A DNA stretch of 64,000 nt. Source: Luteimonas galliterrae (GTDB lineage: Bacteria; Pseudomonadota; Gammaproteobacteria; Xanthomonadales; Xanthomonadaceae). Positions 1-8,369 of the stretch are shown piece after piece. A program made the translations under genes and the position numbers. Location of the stretch: contig NZ_JAMBEP010000002.1 of assembly GCF_023374055.1 (NCBI RefSeq), positions 248,001 through 312,000 of the forward strand, in the 5' to 3' direction. Position 1 is the stretch's first letter. Every line of letters begins with the position of its first letter. Under the pieces are notes generated by a model that saw nothing but the letters and a program-made list of their open reading frames with translations, did no database searches and was not told where the DNA came from.

Positions 1-399
1 TGCGCGATCTACCTGCTGATCGCGGGCACCTACACGCCGTTCACGCTGATCGGCCTGCGCGGCCAGGTCGGCTGGTGGCTGTTCGCGGCGATCTGGTCGC
101 TGGCCCTGATCGGCGTGGTGTTCAAGCTGTTCTACACCGGACGCTTCAAGCTGCTGTCGACCCTCATCTACATCGCGATGGGCTGGCTGGTGATCCTGGC
201 GATCAAGCCGCTGCTGGCGGCGTTGGACAACTGGACCTTCGGCTGGTTGCTGGCGGGCGGCGTGCTGTACACGCTGGGCACGGTGTTCTACCACCGTCCT
301 TCGCTGCGCTATTCGCATGCGGTGTGGCATCTGTTCGTGATCGCCGGCAGCGTTTGCCACTATGTGGCGGTCATGGCGCAGGTGCTGCCGGCTGGCTGA
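1..399 (+). CDS. Hemolysin III family membrane protein (partial, 5' end outside window)
   Basis: The C-terminal ~132 residues of a polytopic inner-membrane protein are open from base 1 to a TGA at 397-399. They contain about four hydrophobic segments. The last ones carry a His-rich signature (SHAVWHLFVIAGSVCHY), which is typical of the hemolysin III / PAQR-like family (E. coli YqfA/TrhA). Despite the name, most bacterial members are membrane homeostasis or hydrolase-like proteins rather than toxins. The start lies upstream of the window, so promoter and full length cannot be judged. The family call is firm; the physiological role is not. Confidence 0.85.
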   Translation, partial: CAIYLLIAGTYTPFTLIGLRGQVGWWLFAAIWSLALIGVVFKLFYTGRFKLLSTLIYIAMGWLVILAIKPLLAALDNWTFGWLLAGGVLYTLGTVFYHRPSLRYSHAVWHLFVIAGSVCHYVAVMAQVLPAG

Positions 400-473
400 A
401 CGCCGCGCAACGCTTTCACCGTCGTTTTACCTGCATCTGACCATGGTGTTGCGGAATTCCTGGGAAATCCGCG

Positions 474-851
474 ATGAATTCGCTTCCGCGCCGTGTCGTC
501 CCGCCTGTCCTGATCGCGCTGTGCGCCGCCGCATGCAGCCGACCTGCAGCGCCCGAAGGCACCGCGCCGGCGCCCGCCGAACGACCGGTGCCCGGGCGTG
601 TTTCCAGTGCGGCTGCGAAAAGCACCCGTTACGCCTGCAACGACGGCGCCGCGATCGACATCGCCGCGGATGGACTGGAGGCGCAAGTGACCCTCGAAGA
701 CGGCCGCAAGTTCGCCCTGCCTCGCGCCGAGTCAGCTTCTAAAGGCGGCGGCGACGCGTTCGTAGGCGACGCGCTCTCGGTGCTGCGCCAAGGGCGCAGC
801 GCGCAGCTCCATCGCGATGGGCGCGATGTCGCGGACTGCACTTCGCCATGA
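474..851 (+). CDS. Small lipoprotein with MliC-like C-terminal domain
   Basis: 125-residue predicted lipoprotein. A short N-terminal hydrophobic segment ends in a lipobox-like AAAC (Cys at about residue 21), followed by a Pro/Ala-rich linker. The last ~75 residues have the 'Y-x-C ... C' pattern, with an internal segment resembling MliC/PliC lysozyme-inhibitor folds. A GGGAAA element precedes the ATG. Its stop overlaps the start of the next gene (ATGA at 848-851), which implies translational coupling with the AsmA-family gene. A sister protein with the same architecture lies on the other side of that gene (2861-3217). Lysozyme inhibition is inferred from the fold pattern only. Confidence 0.65.
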   Translation: MNSLPRRVVPPVLIALCAAACSRPAAPEGTAPAPAERPVPGRVSSAAAKSTRYACNDGAAIDIAADGLEAQVTLEDGRKFALPRAESASKGGGDAFVGDALSVLRQGRSAQLHRDGRDVADCTSP

Positions 852-2803
852 ATACGAAGCCGCAACGGGAGCGCACGCCATTCGTCGACGACGTGACCCA
901 GCATCCCTGGCTGACGGCGGCCGTGCTCATCGTCCTGGCGCTGATCCTGCTGATCGTGTTCTGGGACTGGAACTGGCTGCGGGGACCGATTGAACGCCAG
1001 GTCGAAGCGCGCACCGGCCGCAGTTTCGACATCGGCGGCGATCTCGACGTCGATCTCGGCAAGACCGTCACGATCCGCGCCGACCAGGTGAAGTTCGGCA
1101 ACGCGGCCTGGTCCAAGCAACCGCAAATGGCGGCGGCCGACCGCGTAGAAATGCGCCTGGAAGTGTGGCCCGCCTTGATCCAGCGGCGCGAAGTGCTGAT
1201 CCCCGAATTGCGCCTGAGCAAGCCCGATGCCTATCTCGAGACCGGACCGGACGGCAAAGGCAACTGGGTGTTCGGCCCGGATACCGGCGGCGAACCGCCG
1301 CAGTTCCGCCGGCTGTGGGTCGACGACGGCCGGCTGCGTTTCATCGATGCGCGCGCCAAAACCGATATCGACATCGATCTGCAGAGCCGCGACGCGCGCA
1401 GGCCCGGCGCCGCGCCCAATATCGAAATCGACGGCGGCGGGCGCTGGAAAGGCAATCGTTTCGCGCTGGCGGGTCGCGCCGAATCGCCGCTGGAATTGGC
1501 CAATGTCGAGGAGCCCTACCGCATCAACCTGCGCGCCGCCGCCGGCCCGACGCGCGCGCATGCGCGCGGCACGTTGCTCGACCCGTTGCGCCTGCGCGAT
1601 TTCGATCTGCGTCTGGCGTTGTCCGGCCAGAACCTGGACGACCTGTACCCGCTGATCGGCGTCGCCATTCCGCCGACGCCGCCGTACAGCTTCGACGGGC
1701 GTCTGACCCACAGCGGCGACACTTGGCGTTACGACGGTTTCACCGGCAAGGTCGGCAACAGCGACTTGGGCGGCTATGCGCACGTGACCACCGGACGGGC
1801 CCGGCCGTTCCTGAAAGCCGACCTGCGCTCCAGACGCCTGGATTTCGACGATCTATCCGGTTTCGTCGGCGCCGGGGCGAAGGCCGAAGGGGGCGAATCG
1901 ACCAATCCGGAACTGCAGGCGCTCGCCGCCAAACAAGCGGCCAGTCCGCGGGTGCTGCCCGACACGCCTTACGAATTGGGCAAGCTGCGCGCGATGGATG
2001 CCGATGTGCGGCTGAGGGCGGCGCGGATCAACGCGCCGTCGCTCCCGATCGACGACATGGATGCGCACTTGCTGCTCGACAACGGCCTGTTACGGCTGGA
2101 ACCGCTGAATTTCGGCGTCGCCGACGGCGATATCCGTTCCAACATCCGCATGGACGCGCGCCAGTCGGTGATCCGAACGCGCGCCGACGTCGCCCTGCGC
2201 GGGTTGAGCCTGCCCAAGCTGATGCCGCAAGGCACGCTGGCGCAGGAGTCCATCGGCAAGATCGGCGGCAAGATGGTGGTCGATACGCAGGGCAATTCGA
2301 TCGCCGCGATGCTCGGCAATGCCGACGGCGACATCGCGGTCGGCATGGGCCAGGGCCAGGTCAGCAAGCTGCTGATGAAGCTCGCGGGCCTGAATCTCGC
2401 AGGCGCGATACGCACCAAGCTGACCGGCGACAAACCCATTCCGATCCGCTGCGCGTTCGGCGATTTCGCGGTGAAGGACGGCCTGATGACGACGCGCTCG
2501 ATGGCCTTCGACACTACCGACACCATCGTGCTGGGCTCGGGCACGGTCAACCTGCGCGACGAAACGCTGGACCTGACGATGCGGCCGCGGCCGAAGGGCC
2601 GCAGCCTGCTGTCGCTGCGCGTGCCGTTGTACGTGGACGGCACCTTCAAGAACCCGAACGTGCGGCCCGACTACGCCCGCATCGGCCTGCGCGGCGGCGC
2701 CGCGCTGGCGCTGGCCACGATCGCGCCGCCGGCGGCGCTGCTGGCGACCACCGAATTGGGCGGCGGCGAGGACGCCGATTGCGGCGGGCAGTATGCGAAA
2801 TGA
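848..2803 (+). CDS. AsmA family protein
   Basis: 651 residues, with one N-terminal transmembrane segment (about residues 21-43, WLTAAVLIVLALILLIVFWD) and a long periplasmic repetitive beta-rich region. The C-terminal part (about 430-620) has the typical AsmA pattern, including glycine-rich 'GDIAVGMGQG' and 'LDLTMRPRPKGRSLLSLRVPLYVDGTF'-like stretches. AsmA-like proteins are bridge-like inner-membrane-anchored proteins linked to phospholipid or outer-membrane homeostasis. Length matches the YhjG-type subgroup. The start overlaps the preceding stop by 4 bp, and a small MliC-like lipoprotein gene follows after 57 bp, so the three probably form one envelope operon. Confidence 0.85.
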   Translation: MNTKPQRERTPFVDDVTQHPWLTAAVLIVLALILLIVFWDWNWLRGPIERQVEARTGRSFDIGGDLDVDLGKTVTIRADQVKFGNAAWSKQPQMAAADRVEMRLEVWPALIQRREVLIPELRLSKPDAYLETGPDGKGNWVFGPDTGGEPPQFRRLWVDDGRLRFIDARAKTDIDIDLQSRDARRPGAAPNIEIDGGGRWKGNRFALAGRAESPLELANVEEPYRINLRAAAGPTRAHARGTLLDPLRLRDFDLRLALSGQNLDDLYPLIGVAIPPTPPYSFDGRLTHSGDTWRYDGFTGKVGNSDLGGYAHVTTGRARPFLKADLRSRRLDFDDLSGFVGAGAKAEGGESTNPELQALAAKQAASPRVLPDTPYELGKLRAMDADVRLRAARINAPSLPIDDMDAHLLLDNGLLRLEPLNFGVADGDIRSNIRMDARQSVIRTRADVALRGLSLPKLMPQGTLAQESIGKIGGKMVVDTQGNSIAAMLGNADGDIAVGMGQGQVSKLLMKLAGLNLAGAIRTKLTGDKPIPIRCAFGDFAVKDGLMTTRSMAFDTTDTIVLGSGTVNLRDETLDLTMRPRPKGRSLLSLRVPLYVDGTFKNPNVRPDYARIGLRGGAALALATIAPPAALLATTELGGGEDADCGGQYAK

Positions 2804-2860
2804 CCTCGCGGCGCGATATGCTGTCGACGGCTTGAATCGACGCTGTCGGAGGCGCCCGAA

Positions 2861-3217
2861 ATGCGGTCCATCGCGTTCTTGTTGACGATCTGCGCGGCCG
2901 TGCTGTCGCTGGCGGGTTGCAAGCAGGCGCCGGCTCCCGAGCCGGCCGCGAAACCGGCGCCGATCGATTTGGGCCCCAGCCAGGATCCCGCCGTCACCGC
3001 CAGCTACGTTTGCGACGACGCGCACCGCGTCGACTTGGTCGGCGAACGCTTCGCGCGCATCACGCTCAGCGACGGCCAGACCGTCACGATCCACTACGTC
3101 CCGAAAAGCCGCCCGCCCAGCTACATGGGCCGCGGCCTGCGCTTCGCGATCGGCGAGAAAGCGGTCATGCTGATCCAGAACGACGGCGTGGCCGTGCATT
3201 GCAAGCCAATCCAATAG
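2861..3217 (+). CDS. Small lipoprotein with MliC-like domain
   Basis: 118 residues. The signal sequence ends in a clear lipobox, LAGC (Cys at about residue 20), and is followed by a Pro/Ala linker and a C-terminal domain starting 'SYVCDD' and ending with a conserved Cys ('VHCKPIQ'). This is the MliC-like pattern also seen in the protein at 474-851. A GGAGG Shine-Dalgarno sits about 8 nt before the ATG. The two lipoproteins flank the AsmA gene and look like diverged duplicates. Role as a c-type lysozyme inhibitor is possible but unproven. Confidence 0.7.
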   Translation: MRSIAFLLTICAAVLSLAGCKQAPAPEPAAKPAPIDLGPSQDPAVTASYVCDDAHRVDLVGERFARITLSDGQTVTIHYVPKSRPPSYMGRGLRFAIGEKAVMLIQNDGVAVHCKPIQ

Positions 3218-3227
3218 CCATCGCTCG

Positions 3228-3904
3228 GTAGAGCGGAGCTAGTTCCGCTGCTCTTGCTCTTAAGCCCACTCTTAAGCCGTTACTCTCATGCCGTCATCCC
3301 AGCGAACGCTGGGACCCATATTGCGCTTGCGCTCGTTCTTAAGCCGTCATCCCGGCAAAGGCCGGGATCCAGGCCCGCGTCCTCACGGCTTGCGCTGCGA
3401 CTCGCGCCATGGACAAAGGCTTCCGGGCTGCGCCCGGGTCACTTTCTTTGTTGGCCCAAAGAAAGTAACCCAAGAAAGGGCCTGAACTGCGGTGCGATGC
3501 CTCGCACCTGAAAGTCCGCCAGCGGCCCTGCTTTCGTCGCAGGTGACCTTCTTACGCAGGTACTAGATTTTGATTCGTAGCCTATGGGTGACGTGGCTTT
3601 TGCGGATGGGCGCTAAGGAGTAGTCCTTGTCGATCGCCTCGGATCTGAATGTCGAAGCGACGGAGGAATCCCGAGGGCTGGCGAGCGGTGGCCAAGAATA
3701 CGGGGGAGCGCCATCGTCGGGATCCCTTCCAAAGGCCCTTTTTCTTTGGTTACTTCTCTTTTTGGGCCCCACAAAAAGAAAGCATGCCCTGAGCTTGCCG
3801 AAGGGTCACTCGGCCGCGGTTTGAGCGGACGAAACCCCGGCCCAAAGGGCCGGCAGGTCGCCACAAACCCCAAGCAAAGAGCAGCGGAGCAAGCTCCGCT
3901 CTAC
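3228..3904. repeat. ~680-bp composite element bounded by inverted GTAG-REPs (copy A)
   Basis: This 677-bp non-genic element starts with GTAGAGCGGAGCT and ends with AGCTCCGCTCTAC, so its ends are inverted GTAG-type REP palindromes. Inside are several further palindromes: GTCATCCCAGCG..CGCTGGGAC, GTCATCCCGG..CCGGGAT, CTTTCTTTG..CAAAGAAAG, and a CTTTTTGGGGCCC-type pair near 3755-3780. A near-identical copy lies in opposite orientation at 33696-34375. Differences include a 1-nt indel (CCTGAAAG versus CCTGAAG near 3508-3513) and a roughly 25-bp insertion here carrying CCCTGAGCTTGCCGAAGGG at about 3786-3804. These indels argue against a shared protein. Open frames across it therefore look spurious. 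Confidence 0.8.
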
Positions 3905-4051
3905 AAGAGCAAGTGCAAATCTCCCCCAGCCACTCTTTTTCAAAGAGGGGAGACAAGCTAAGGCGCTGGATCCCCGCCTTCGCGGGGATGACGGCTTTGA
4001 GGGCAAGGCAGCGGGGCAAGTCCCGCTCTACAAAATCAAAAAACGGTTCGC
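3905..4051. repeat. Cluster of short interspersed palindromes
   Basis: Between copy A of the large element and the CBS gene there are further short repeat pieces. One is a 'TCTCCCC..AAAGAGGGGAGA'-like repeat (3922-3955). Another is a palindrome around 3968-3992 (GGATCCCCGCCTTCGCGGGGATGACGG). The last is a single GTAG-REP half (GCGGGGCAAGTCCCGCTCTAC, about 4011-4031). I see no coding potential. Confidence 0.55.
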
Positions 4052-4480
4052 TCAGCTCGCGATGTAGCGCTGCAACTGGTCGAGCTGCAGTTGTTGGTCT
4101 TCGATCACCGCTTTGACCAGGTCGCCGATCGACACCACGCCGAGCACCGAACCGTCCTCGACCACCGGCAGATGGCGGATGCGGCGTTCGGTGACGACCT
4201 GCATGCAACGGTCGATGTTGTCCCGCAGGCTCACCGTGACCACGTCGGCGGTCATGATGTCGCGCACCGGCGTATTGGCCGAAGAGCGCCCCTGCAGCAC
4301 GATTTTGCGCGCGTAATCGCGCTCGGAAAGGATGCCGGCCAAGCGGCCGCCCTCCATCACCACCACCGCGCCGATGCGTTTTTCGGCCATCAGCCGGATC
4401 GCGTCGATTACCGGGGCGTCCGGCCCGATCGCGAAGACTTCAGGCGCCTTGGATTCCAGCAGTTGACGTACGCTGCGCAT
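4052..4480 (-). CDS. CBS domain protein (tandem CBS pair)
   Basis: 142-residue cytosolic protein made almost entirely of two CBS motifs (about residues 7-62 and 72-128), with 'DYARKIVLQGRSS' joining them. Stand-alone CBS pairs bind adenosine nucleotides or related ligands and regulate a partner. The closest type is the short CBS proteins often annotated as inosine-5'-monophosphate-dehydrogenase-like or YrbH-like. The start lies inside the end of the upstream glycosyltransferase gene (41-bp overlap), so it is probably co-transcribed. No enzymatic domain is attached, so the function is regulatory and unknown. Confidence 0.85.
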   Translation of the reverse strand: MRSVRQLLESKAPEVFAIGPDAPVIDAIRLMAEKRIGAVVVMEGGRLAGILSERDYARKIVLQGRSSANTPVRDIMTADVVTVSLRDNIDRCMQVVTERRIRHLPVVEDGSVLGVVSIGDLVKAVIEDQQLQLDQLQRYIAS

Positions 4481-5453
4481 GGCCGTCTCCTTCGCCAGGA
4501 ATTGCCGCCGAGGATACCCCAGCCGCCGGTTGCCAGCTGTCGACGAGGTATAGCGGCCTTTGCTTGGACTCCTCGTACAGCCGGCCCAGGTATTCGCCGA
4601 TCAGCCCCAGCGCGATCAGCTGCACGCCGCCCAGGAACAGGATCACGGCCATCATCGTGGGCCAGCCGGCGACAGCATCGCCCCACAACAGCGCCTTCAG
4701 CACGATCCAGACCGCATACACGAAGGCCGCGAACGCGGTGGCCAGACCCAGGTACGTGGCGGCCCGCAAGGGCGCGGTCGAGAAGCTGGTGATGCCCTCC
4801 AGCGCGAAATTCCACAACTTCCAGAAGCCGAACTTGCTGCGGCCTGCCGCGCGCGGCTCGCGCGCATACGGGATCGCGACCGAATTGAAGCCGATCCAGC
4901 CGAACAGGCCCTTCATGAAACGGTGCCGCTCGCGCAACTGCCGCAACGCGGCCAGCGCGCGCGGCGACAGCAGGCGGAAATCGCCGGTGTCCTGCGGGAT
5001 CGGCGTCTTCGACAGGCGGCCGATCACGCGGTAGAAGCCGTGCGCGGTCACGCGCTTGAGCCAGCCCTCGCCTTCGCGCAGCACGCGCGTGCCGTGCACG
5101 TCGTCGTAGCCTTCGCGCCATTTGGCGACGAACTGCGGGATCAGCTCCGGCGGGTCCTGGCCGTCAGCGTCCAGGATCAGCGCGGCGCCCGCATCGACGT
5201 GGTCCAGGCCGGCGGTCAGCGCCGCCTCCTTGCCGAAATTGCGCGACAACCGCAGCAGCGACACCCGCCGATCGCCGTTGGCGATGCCCTGCATGGTCGG
5301 CCAGGTGCCGTCGCGGCTGCCGTCGTCGATGTACAGCACGCGGCCGTCCACGCCGACCTGCGCCAGCGCCGCGACGATGCGCGGGTGCAGCATCGGCAGC
5401 ACCTCGGCCTCGTTGTAGGCGGCGACGACGACGGTCAGGCGGTCCAAGCTCAT
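4440..5453 (-). CDS. Family 2 glycosyltransferase (DPM1/GtrB-like)
   Basis: 337 residues. The N-terminal GT-A domain shows 'VVVAAYNEAE', a nucleotide-binding 'DDGSRDGT' and a 'DADGQDPPELI' DxD motif at about residue 94. Two transmembrane helices near the C terminus (about 228-253 and 270-293) end in 'GEYLGRLYEESKQRPLYLV'. This is the signature of polyprenyl-phosphate glycosyltransferases such as GtrB/ArnC/YfdH, which transfer a sugar to undecaprenyl phosphate on the cytosolic face. The C-terminal tail (~35 residues) is unusual and overlaps the CBS gene. The sugar cannot be read from sequence. Confidence 0.85.
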   Translation of the reverse strand: MSLDRLTVVVAAYNEAEVLPMLHPRIVAALAQVGVDGRVLYIDDGSRDGTWPTMQGIANGDRRVSLLRLSRNFGKEAALTAGLDHVDAGAALILDADGQDPPELIPQFVAKWREGYDDVHGTRVLREGEGWLKRVTAHGFYRVIGRLSKTPIPQDTGDFRLLSPRALAALRQLRERHRFMKGLFGWIGFNSVAIPYAREPRAAGRSKFGFWKLWNFALEGITSFSTAPLRAATYLGLATAFAAFVYAVWIVLKALLWGDAVAGWPTMMAVILFLGGVQLIALGLIGEYLGRLYEESKQRPLYLVDSWQPAAGVSSAAIPGEGDGHAQRTSTAGIQGA

Positions 5454-5491
5454 GGCGCGATGGTATCTGAGGCGTGGCTCCGGGTGGACCT

Positions 5492-5561
5492 GTAGGTCGG
5501 GCCAACGCGCCCGACGCGCGGCCTTCTTTCAGCGTGCGTCGGGCGCGTTGGCCCGACCTAC
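5492..5561. repeat. REPIN, GTAGGTCGGGCC family
   Basis: Two inverted copies of GTAGGTCGGGCCAACGCGCCCGACG face each other around a short loop (5517-5536). They fill the gap between the glycosyltransferase start and the mtgA stop. The GTAG head marks it as a GTAG-type REP, but the body differs from the GTAGGAGCGGC family found elsewhere in the window. Confidence 0.75.
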
Positions 5562-6286
5562 AGTTCGCGGAGGTAGGCCGTGCCGCCTAGGGCACGCATC
5601 TGCCGTTGGATGGCATTGCTGCGCCGCTGCACGTACGGCCCGGGCCTGTTCACGCTGTAGCGCTTGGGATTGGGCAGCACGGCGGCCAGCCGCGCGCTTT
5701 CGGCGGCGCTCAGGCGGCTGGCGTCCTTGCCGAAGTAACTGCGTGCGGCTGCCTGCGCGCCGTACACGCCGTCGCCGAATTCGGCGAAATTGGCGTACAT
5801 CTCCAGGATCCGGCGTTTGGGCCACAGGGTTTCGATCAGCACCGTGTACCAGGCCTCGATGCCTTTGCGCAGCCAGCTGCGTCCGCTCCACAGAAACAGG
5901 TTCTTGGCGACCTGCTGGCTGATCGTGCTGGCGCCACGCACGCGGCGGCCGCGCGCGTTGTTCTTGCGCGCCTTTTCGATCGCCTTGAAGTCGAAACCGC
6001 GGTGGACGATGAAGTTCTGGTCTTCCGAAGCGATCAGCGCCAGCGGCAGATAAGGCGACATGTCCTCCAGGTCGCGCGCATCGTGCGCCAGGCGGAAGTC
6101 CCAGTCGCCTTCGGTCCAGGCGACCAGCTGGCGATTGAACATGAAGGCCGAGAATGGCGGGTCGACGAAGCGCAGCGCCACCACCTGCGCTATCGACAGC
6201 GCGGCCAGCAACAGCGGCAGGGTCAGCAGCCACCGCCATAGCCGCCGCCGTCGCGGCGGCTTGTCGTCCAGGTAACCCACCCCCAT
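5558..6286 (-). CDS. mtgA: Monofunctional peptidoglycan glycosyltransferase MtgA
   Basis: 242 residues. A basic N-terminus and one transmembrane anchor (about 19-38) are followed by a GT51 domain. The catalytic Glu is visible in 'IASEDQNF' (E88), followed by 'HRGFD', '[17 protein letters not shown]' and '[15 protein letters not shown]'. It polymerises lipid II into glycan strands at the periplasmic face. There is no transpeptidase domain, and the length is normal for MtgA. It diverges from hslO. Its 3' end abuts a REPIN that overlaps the stop region by a few bases. Confidence 0.95.
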   Translation of the reverse strand: MGVGYLDDKPPRRRRLWRWLLTLPLLLAALSIAQVVALRFVDPPFSAFMFNRQLVAWTEGDWDFRLAHDARDLEDMSPYLPLALIASEDQNFIVHRGFDFKAIEKARKNNARGRRVRGASTISQQVAKNLFLWSGRSWLRKGIEAWYTVLIETLWPKRRILEMYANFAEFGDGVYGAQAAARSYFGKDASRLSAAESARLAAVLPNPKRYSVNRPGPYVQRRSNAIQRQMRALGGTAYLREL

Positions 6287-6327
6287 CTACGGCTACTCCC
6301 ACATGCGTGCCGTGCGCATTATCTTCG

Positions 6328-7257
6328 ATGCGCAGCCTTTCCTCCGCGAATATCCTGACGACCGTGACCGACGACCAAGACCGCCTGACCCGCTTCCTGC
6401 TGCCGCATGCCGGCGTGCGCGGCGTGCACGTGCACCTGCGACAGACCTGGCGGCAGATCCGCGAACGCGCCGAATATCCGCCCGCTGTCTCCGAGCTGCT
6501 CGGTGAGGCTGCCGTGGCCTCGGCGCTGTTCACCGGCCACGCCAAGGTCGAAGGCCGGCTGTCGGTGCAATTGCGTGGCGAAGGCCCGCTGCGCGCCCTG
6601 TTCGCCGAATGCACCGCCGCCGGCACGTTGCGCGGCATCGCCCAGATCGGGGGCGATGCCGGCCCGTTCATGCGCGATCTGCGCGGACTGGGCGGCGGCG
6701 CGGTGCTGGCGATCACCATCGAAAACCCCAGCCCGCACGGGCGCGACCCGGCCCGCTACCAGGGCCTGGTGCCGATCGAATCCGAAGCGCTGGCCGGCGC
6801 TTTCGAAGACTATTTCCGCCAATCCGAGCAATTGCCCACTCGGTTGCTGCTGGCCGTCGACGAAGAACGCGCCGCCGGCCTGATGCTGCAGAAGCTGCCG
6901 GGCGACCACGGCGACGACGACGGCTGGGCGCGCGCCACCGCGCTGTTCGACACGCTGGGCGCCGAGGAACTGCTGGCGGTGACCGGACCGACCCTGCTGA
7001 CCCGCCTGTTCCATGAGGAGGAGGCCCGCGTGCTGGCCGAGCGGCCGCTGTCCTTCGCCTGCTCCTGCTCTCGCGAGCGGGTCGGGGCCGTACTGCAGTC
7101 CTTGGGCCTGGAAGAGGCCCGGGCCGCCCTGCAGGAGGGCGTGGCCGAAATCCACTGCGAATTCTGCGGCCAGCAATACCGGTTCGACCCGGACGAAATA
7201 GACGCCCTATTCGCATCTTCGGGTCTTCACGCGGTCTCGTCGGACCGCCTGCAATAA
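6328..7257 (+). CDS. hslO: Redox-regulated chaperone Hsp33
   Basis: 309 residues from the ATG at 6328. A GTG at 6364 is an alternative that would give 'MTDDQDRLTRFLL', closer to xanthomonad relatives; neither has a strong Shine-Dalgarno. The body matches Hsp33 ('FTGHAKVEGRLSVQLRGEGPLRALFAEC'). The C-terminal zinc site has a C-x-C pair (about C245, C247) and a C-x-x-C pair (about C277, C280). Hsp33 is a cytosolic holdase activated when oxidation releases zinc from these cysteines. It is transcribed divergently from mtgA. Confidence 0.95.
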   Translation: MRSLSSANILTTVTDDQDRLTRFLLPHAGVRGVHVHLRQTWRQIRERAEYPPAVSELLGEAAVASALFTGHAKVEGRLSVQLRGEGPLRALFAECTAAGTLRGIAQIGGDAGPFMRDLRGLGGGAVLAITIENPSPHGRDPARYQGLVPIESEALAGAFEDYFRQSEQLPTRLLLAVDEERAAGLMLQKLPGDHGDDDGWARATALFDTLGAEELLAVTGPTLLTRLFHEEEARVLAERPLSFACSCSRERVGAVLQSLGLEEARAALQEGVAEIHCEFCGQQYRFDPDEIDALFASSGLHAVSSDRLQ

Positions 7258-7374
7258 CCGACGAACGGAGGGCGGGAAACCTCCGCGGGGATTGTTAAAG
7301 AAACATAAATCGGTTAGCCTGATCGTCCGCTGGAAGGGGAACTTCGGGCCCGAAAAACGGGTCGATATCGAGCC

Positions 7375-8244
7375 ATGCGATCGTTGTTGCTACGACTGCC
7401 GTTTGCCCTGCTGCTCGCGCTTGGCGCGAGTGCGGGCGCGCATGCGCAATCCCAATCCGCGGATCCGGCCGATACCGCGATTCTGCCGATCTGGAACAAC
7501 GCCAGCGGCAAGGTCGAAGCGGCACTGTATCTCGAACCTACCGGCGACACCGCCACCGGCGCGCGCTGGCATTTCGGCAAGTATTCGCTCGACACCATGG
7601 TCGGTCTCGGTGCCGGCGATTCGCTGGCCCTGTTGTGCGATCGCAAGACCGGCATCTCCACCGCCATCGGCAGCCTGACCGAAAATTGCTTCGTCGGTTC
7701 GCTCGGCAACCAGTACGACTCCGCCAGCAAGCGCGCCAACATCGGCGCGGTGCTCAATCGCGGCGGCGCCCGGTTAGGCATCACCAGCAGCGCCGGCCGC
7801 GACACCCTGCCGGGTTGGCTCACCGCCAACGGCATGAACAGCACCAAGCTCGAACAGAACGACCTGACGCTGTTCGCCGAAAAAAGCATCGGCCGCAACG
7901 GCGTGGTCAGCATCGGCGGCACCACGGCCAAAGCCAGGCTGGTACCGGCGGCCGACCTGCCCGCCGGGTTGACCGACCGCTGGAACACCAAGAGCCTGAC
8001 CGTCGGCGGCGGCGTCGGCGCCTTCAGCGCCAACATCATCGGCCGTGTCGTCGACGTGCCCGGTCGCGCCGGCAAGTGGGAAGGCCTGGGCTTGGGCGTC
8101 ACCTGGCGCACGCCATGGAGCGGCCAGTTGACCGTCGGCGCCGAGAACGTGGTCACCCGCGGCAAGAACCCCTTCTTGCCCAGCGACAGCACCGAAAGCG
8201 ACGACGGCACCGTGCCGTACGTGCGTTACGAGCAGGATCTCTGA
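7375..8244 (+). CDS. Exported protein of unknown function
   Basis: 289 residues with a clear signal peptide (about 1-25, cleavage after 'AGAHA'). The mature part alternates hydrophobic and polar residues, is rich in Gly/Thr/Ser ('KSLTVGGGVGAFSANIIG', 'GQLTVGAENVVTRG') and ends in 'YVRYEQDL', suggesting beta structure. A small outer-membrane or periplasmic beta protein is possible, but the C terminus lacks the usual final Phe/Trp. A TTGTTA..17 bp..TAGCCT promoter-like pair lies about 7295-7323. I do not recognise a named family. Confidence 0.7.
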   Translation: MRSLLLRLPFALLLALGASAGAHAQSQSADPADTAILPIWNNASGKVEAALYLEPTGDTATGARWHFGKYSLDTMVGLGAGDSLALLCDRKTGISTAIGSLTENCFVGSLGNQYDSASKRANIGAVLNRGGARLGITSSAGRDTLPGWLTANGMNSTKLEQNDLTLFAEKSIGRNGVVSIGGTTAKARLVPAADLPAGLTDRWNTKSLTVGGGVGAFSANIIGRVVDVPGRAGKWEGLGLGVTWRTPWSGQLTVGAENVVTRGKNPFLPSDSTESDDGTVPYVRYEQDL

Positions 8245-8369
8245 TCCAGTTCGAGCGACCCTCGCGGCTATGCGCGGGACGCTATTTCGGCAGATGGCTC
8301 AGCATTCACTCGCACCGAATCTCTTCGCGGGCCCATTAGTTCAGGCGATATCAGCGCCTGGCGAGCGAT

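Noticed and set aside
3254-3961. Several 60-90-codon open frames inside the 680-bp element
   Set aside because: The second copy of the element breaks these frames by a 1-nt indel and a ~25-bp indel, and no Shine-Dalgarno precedes them.
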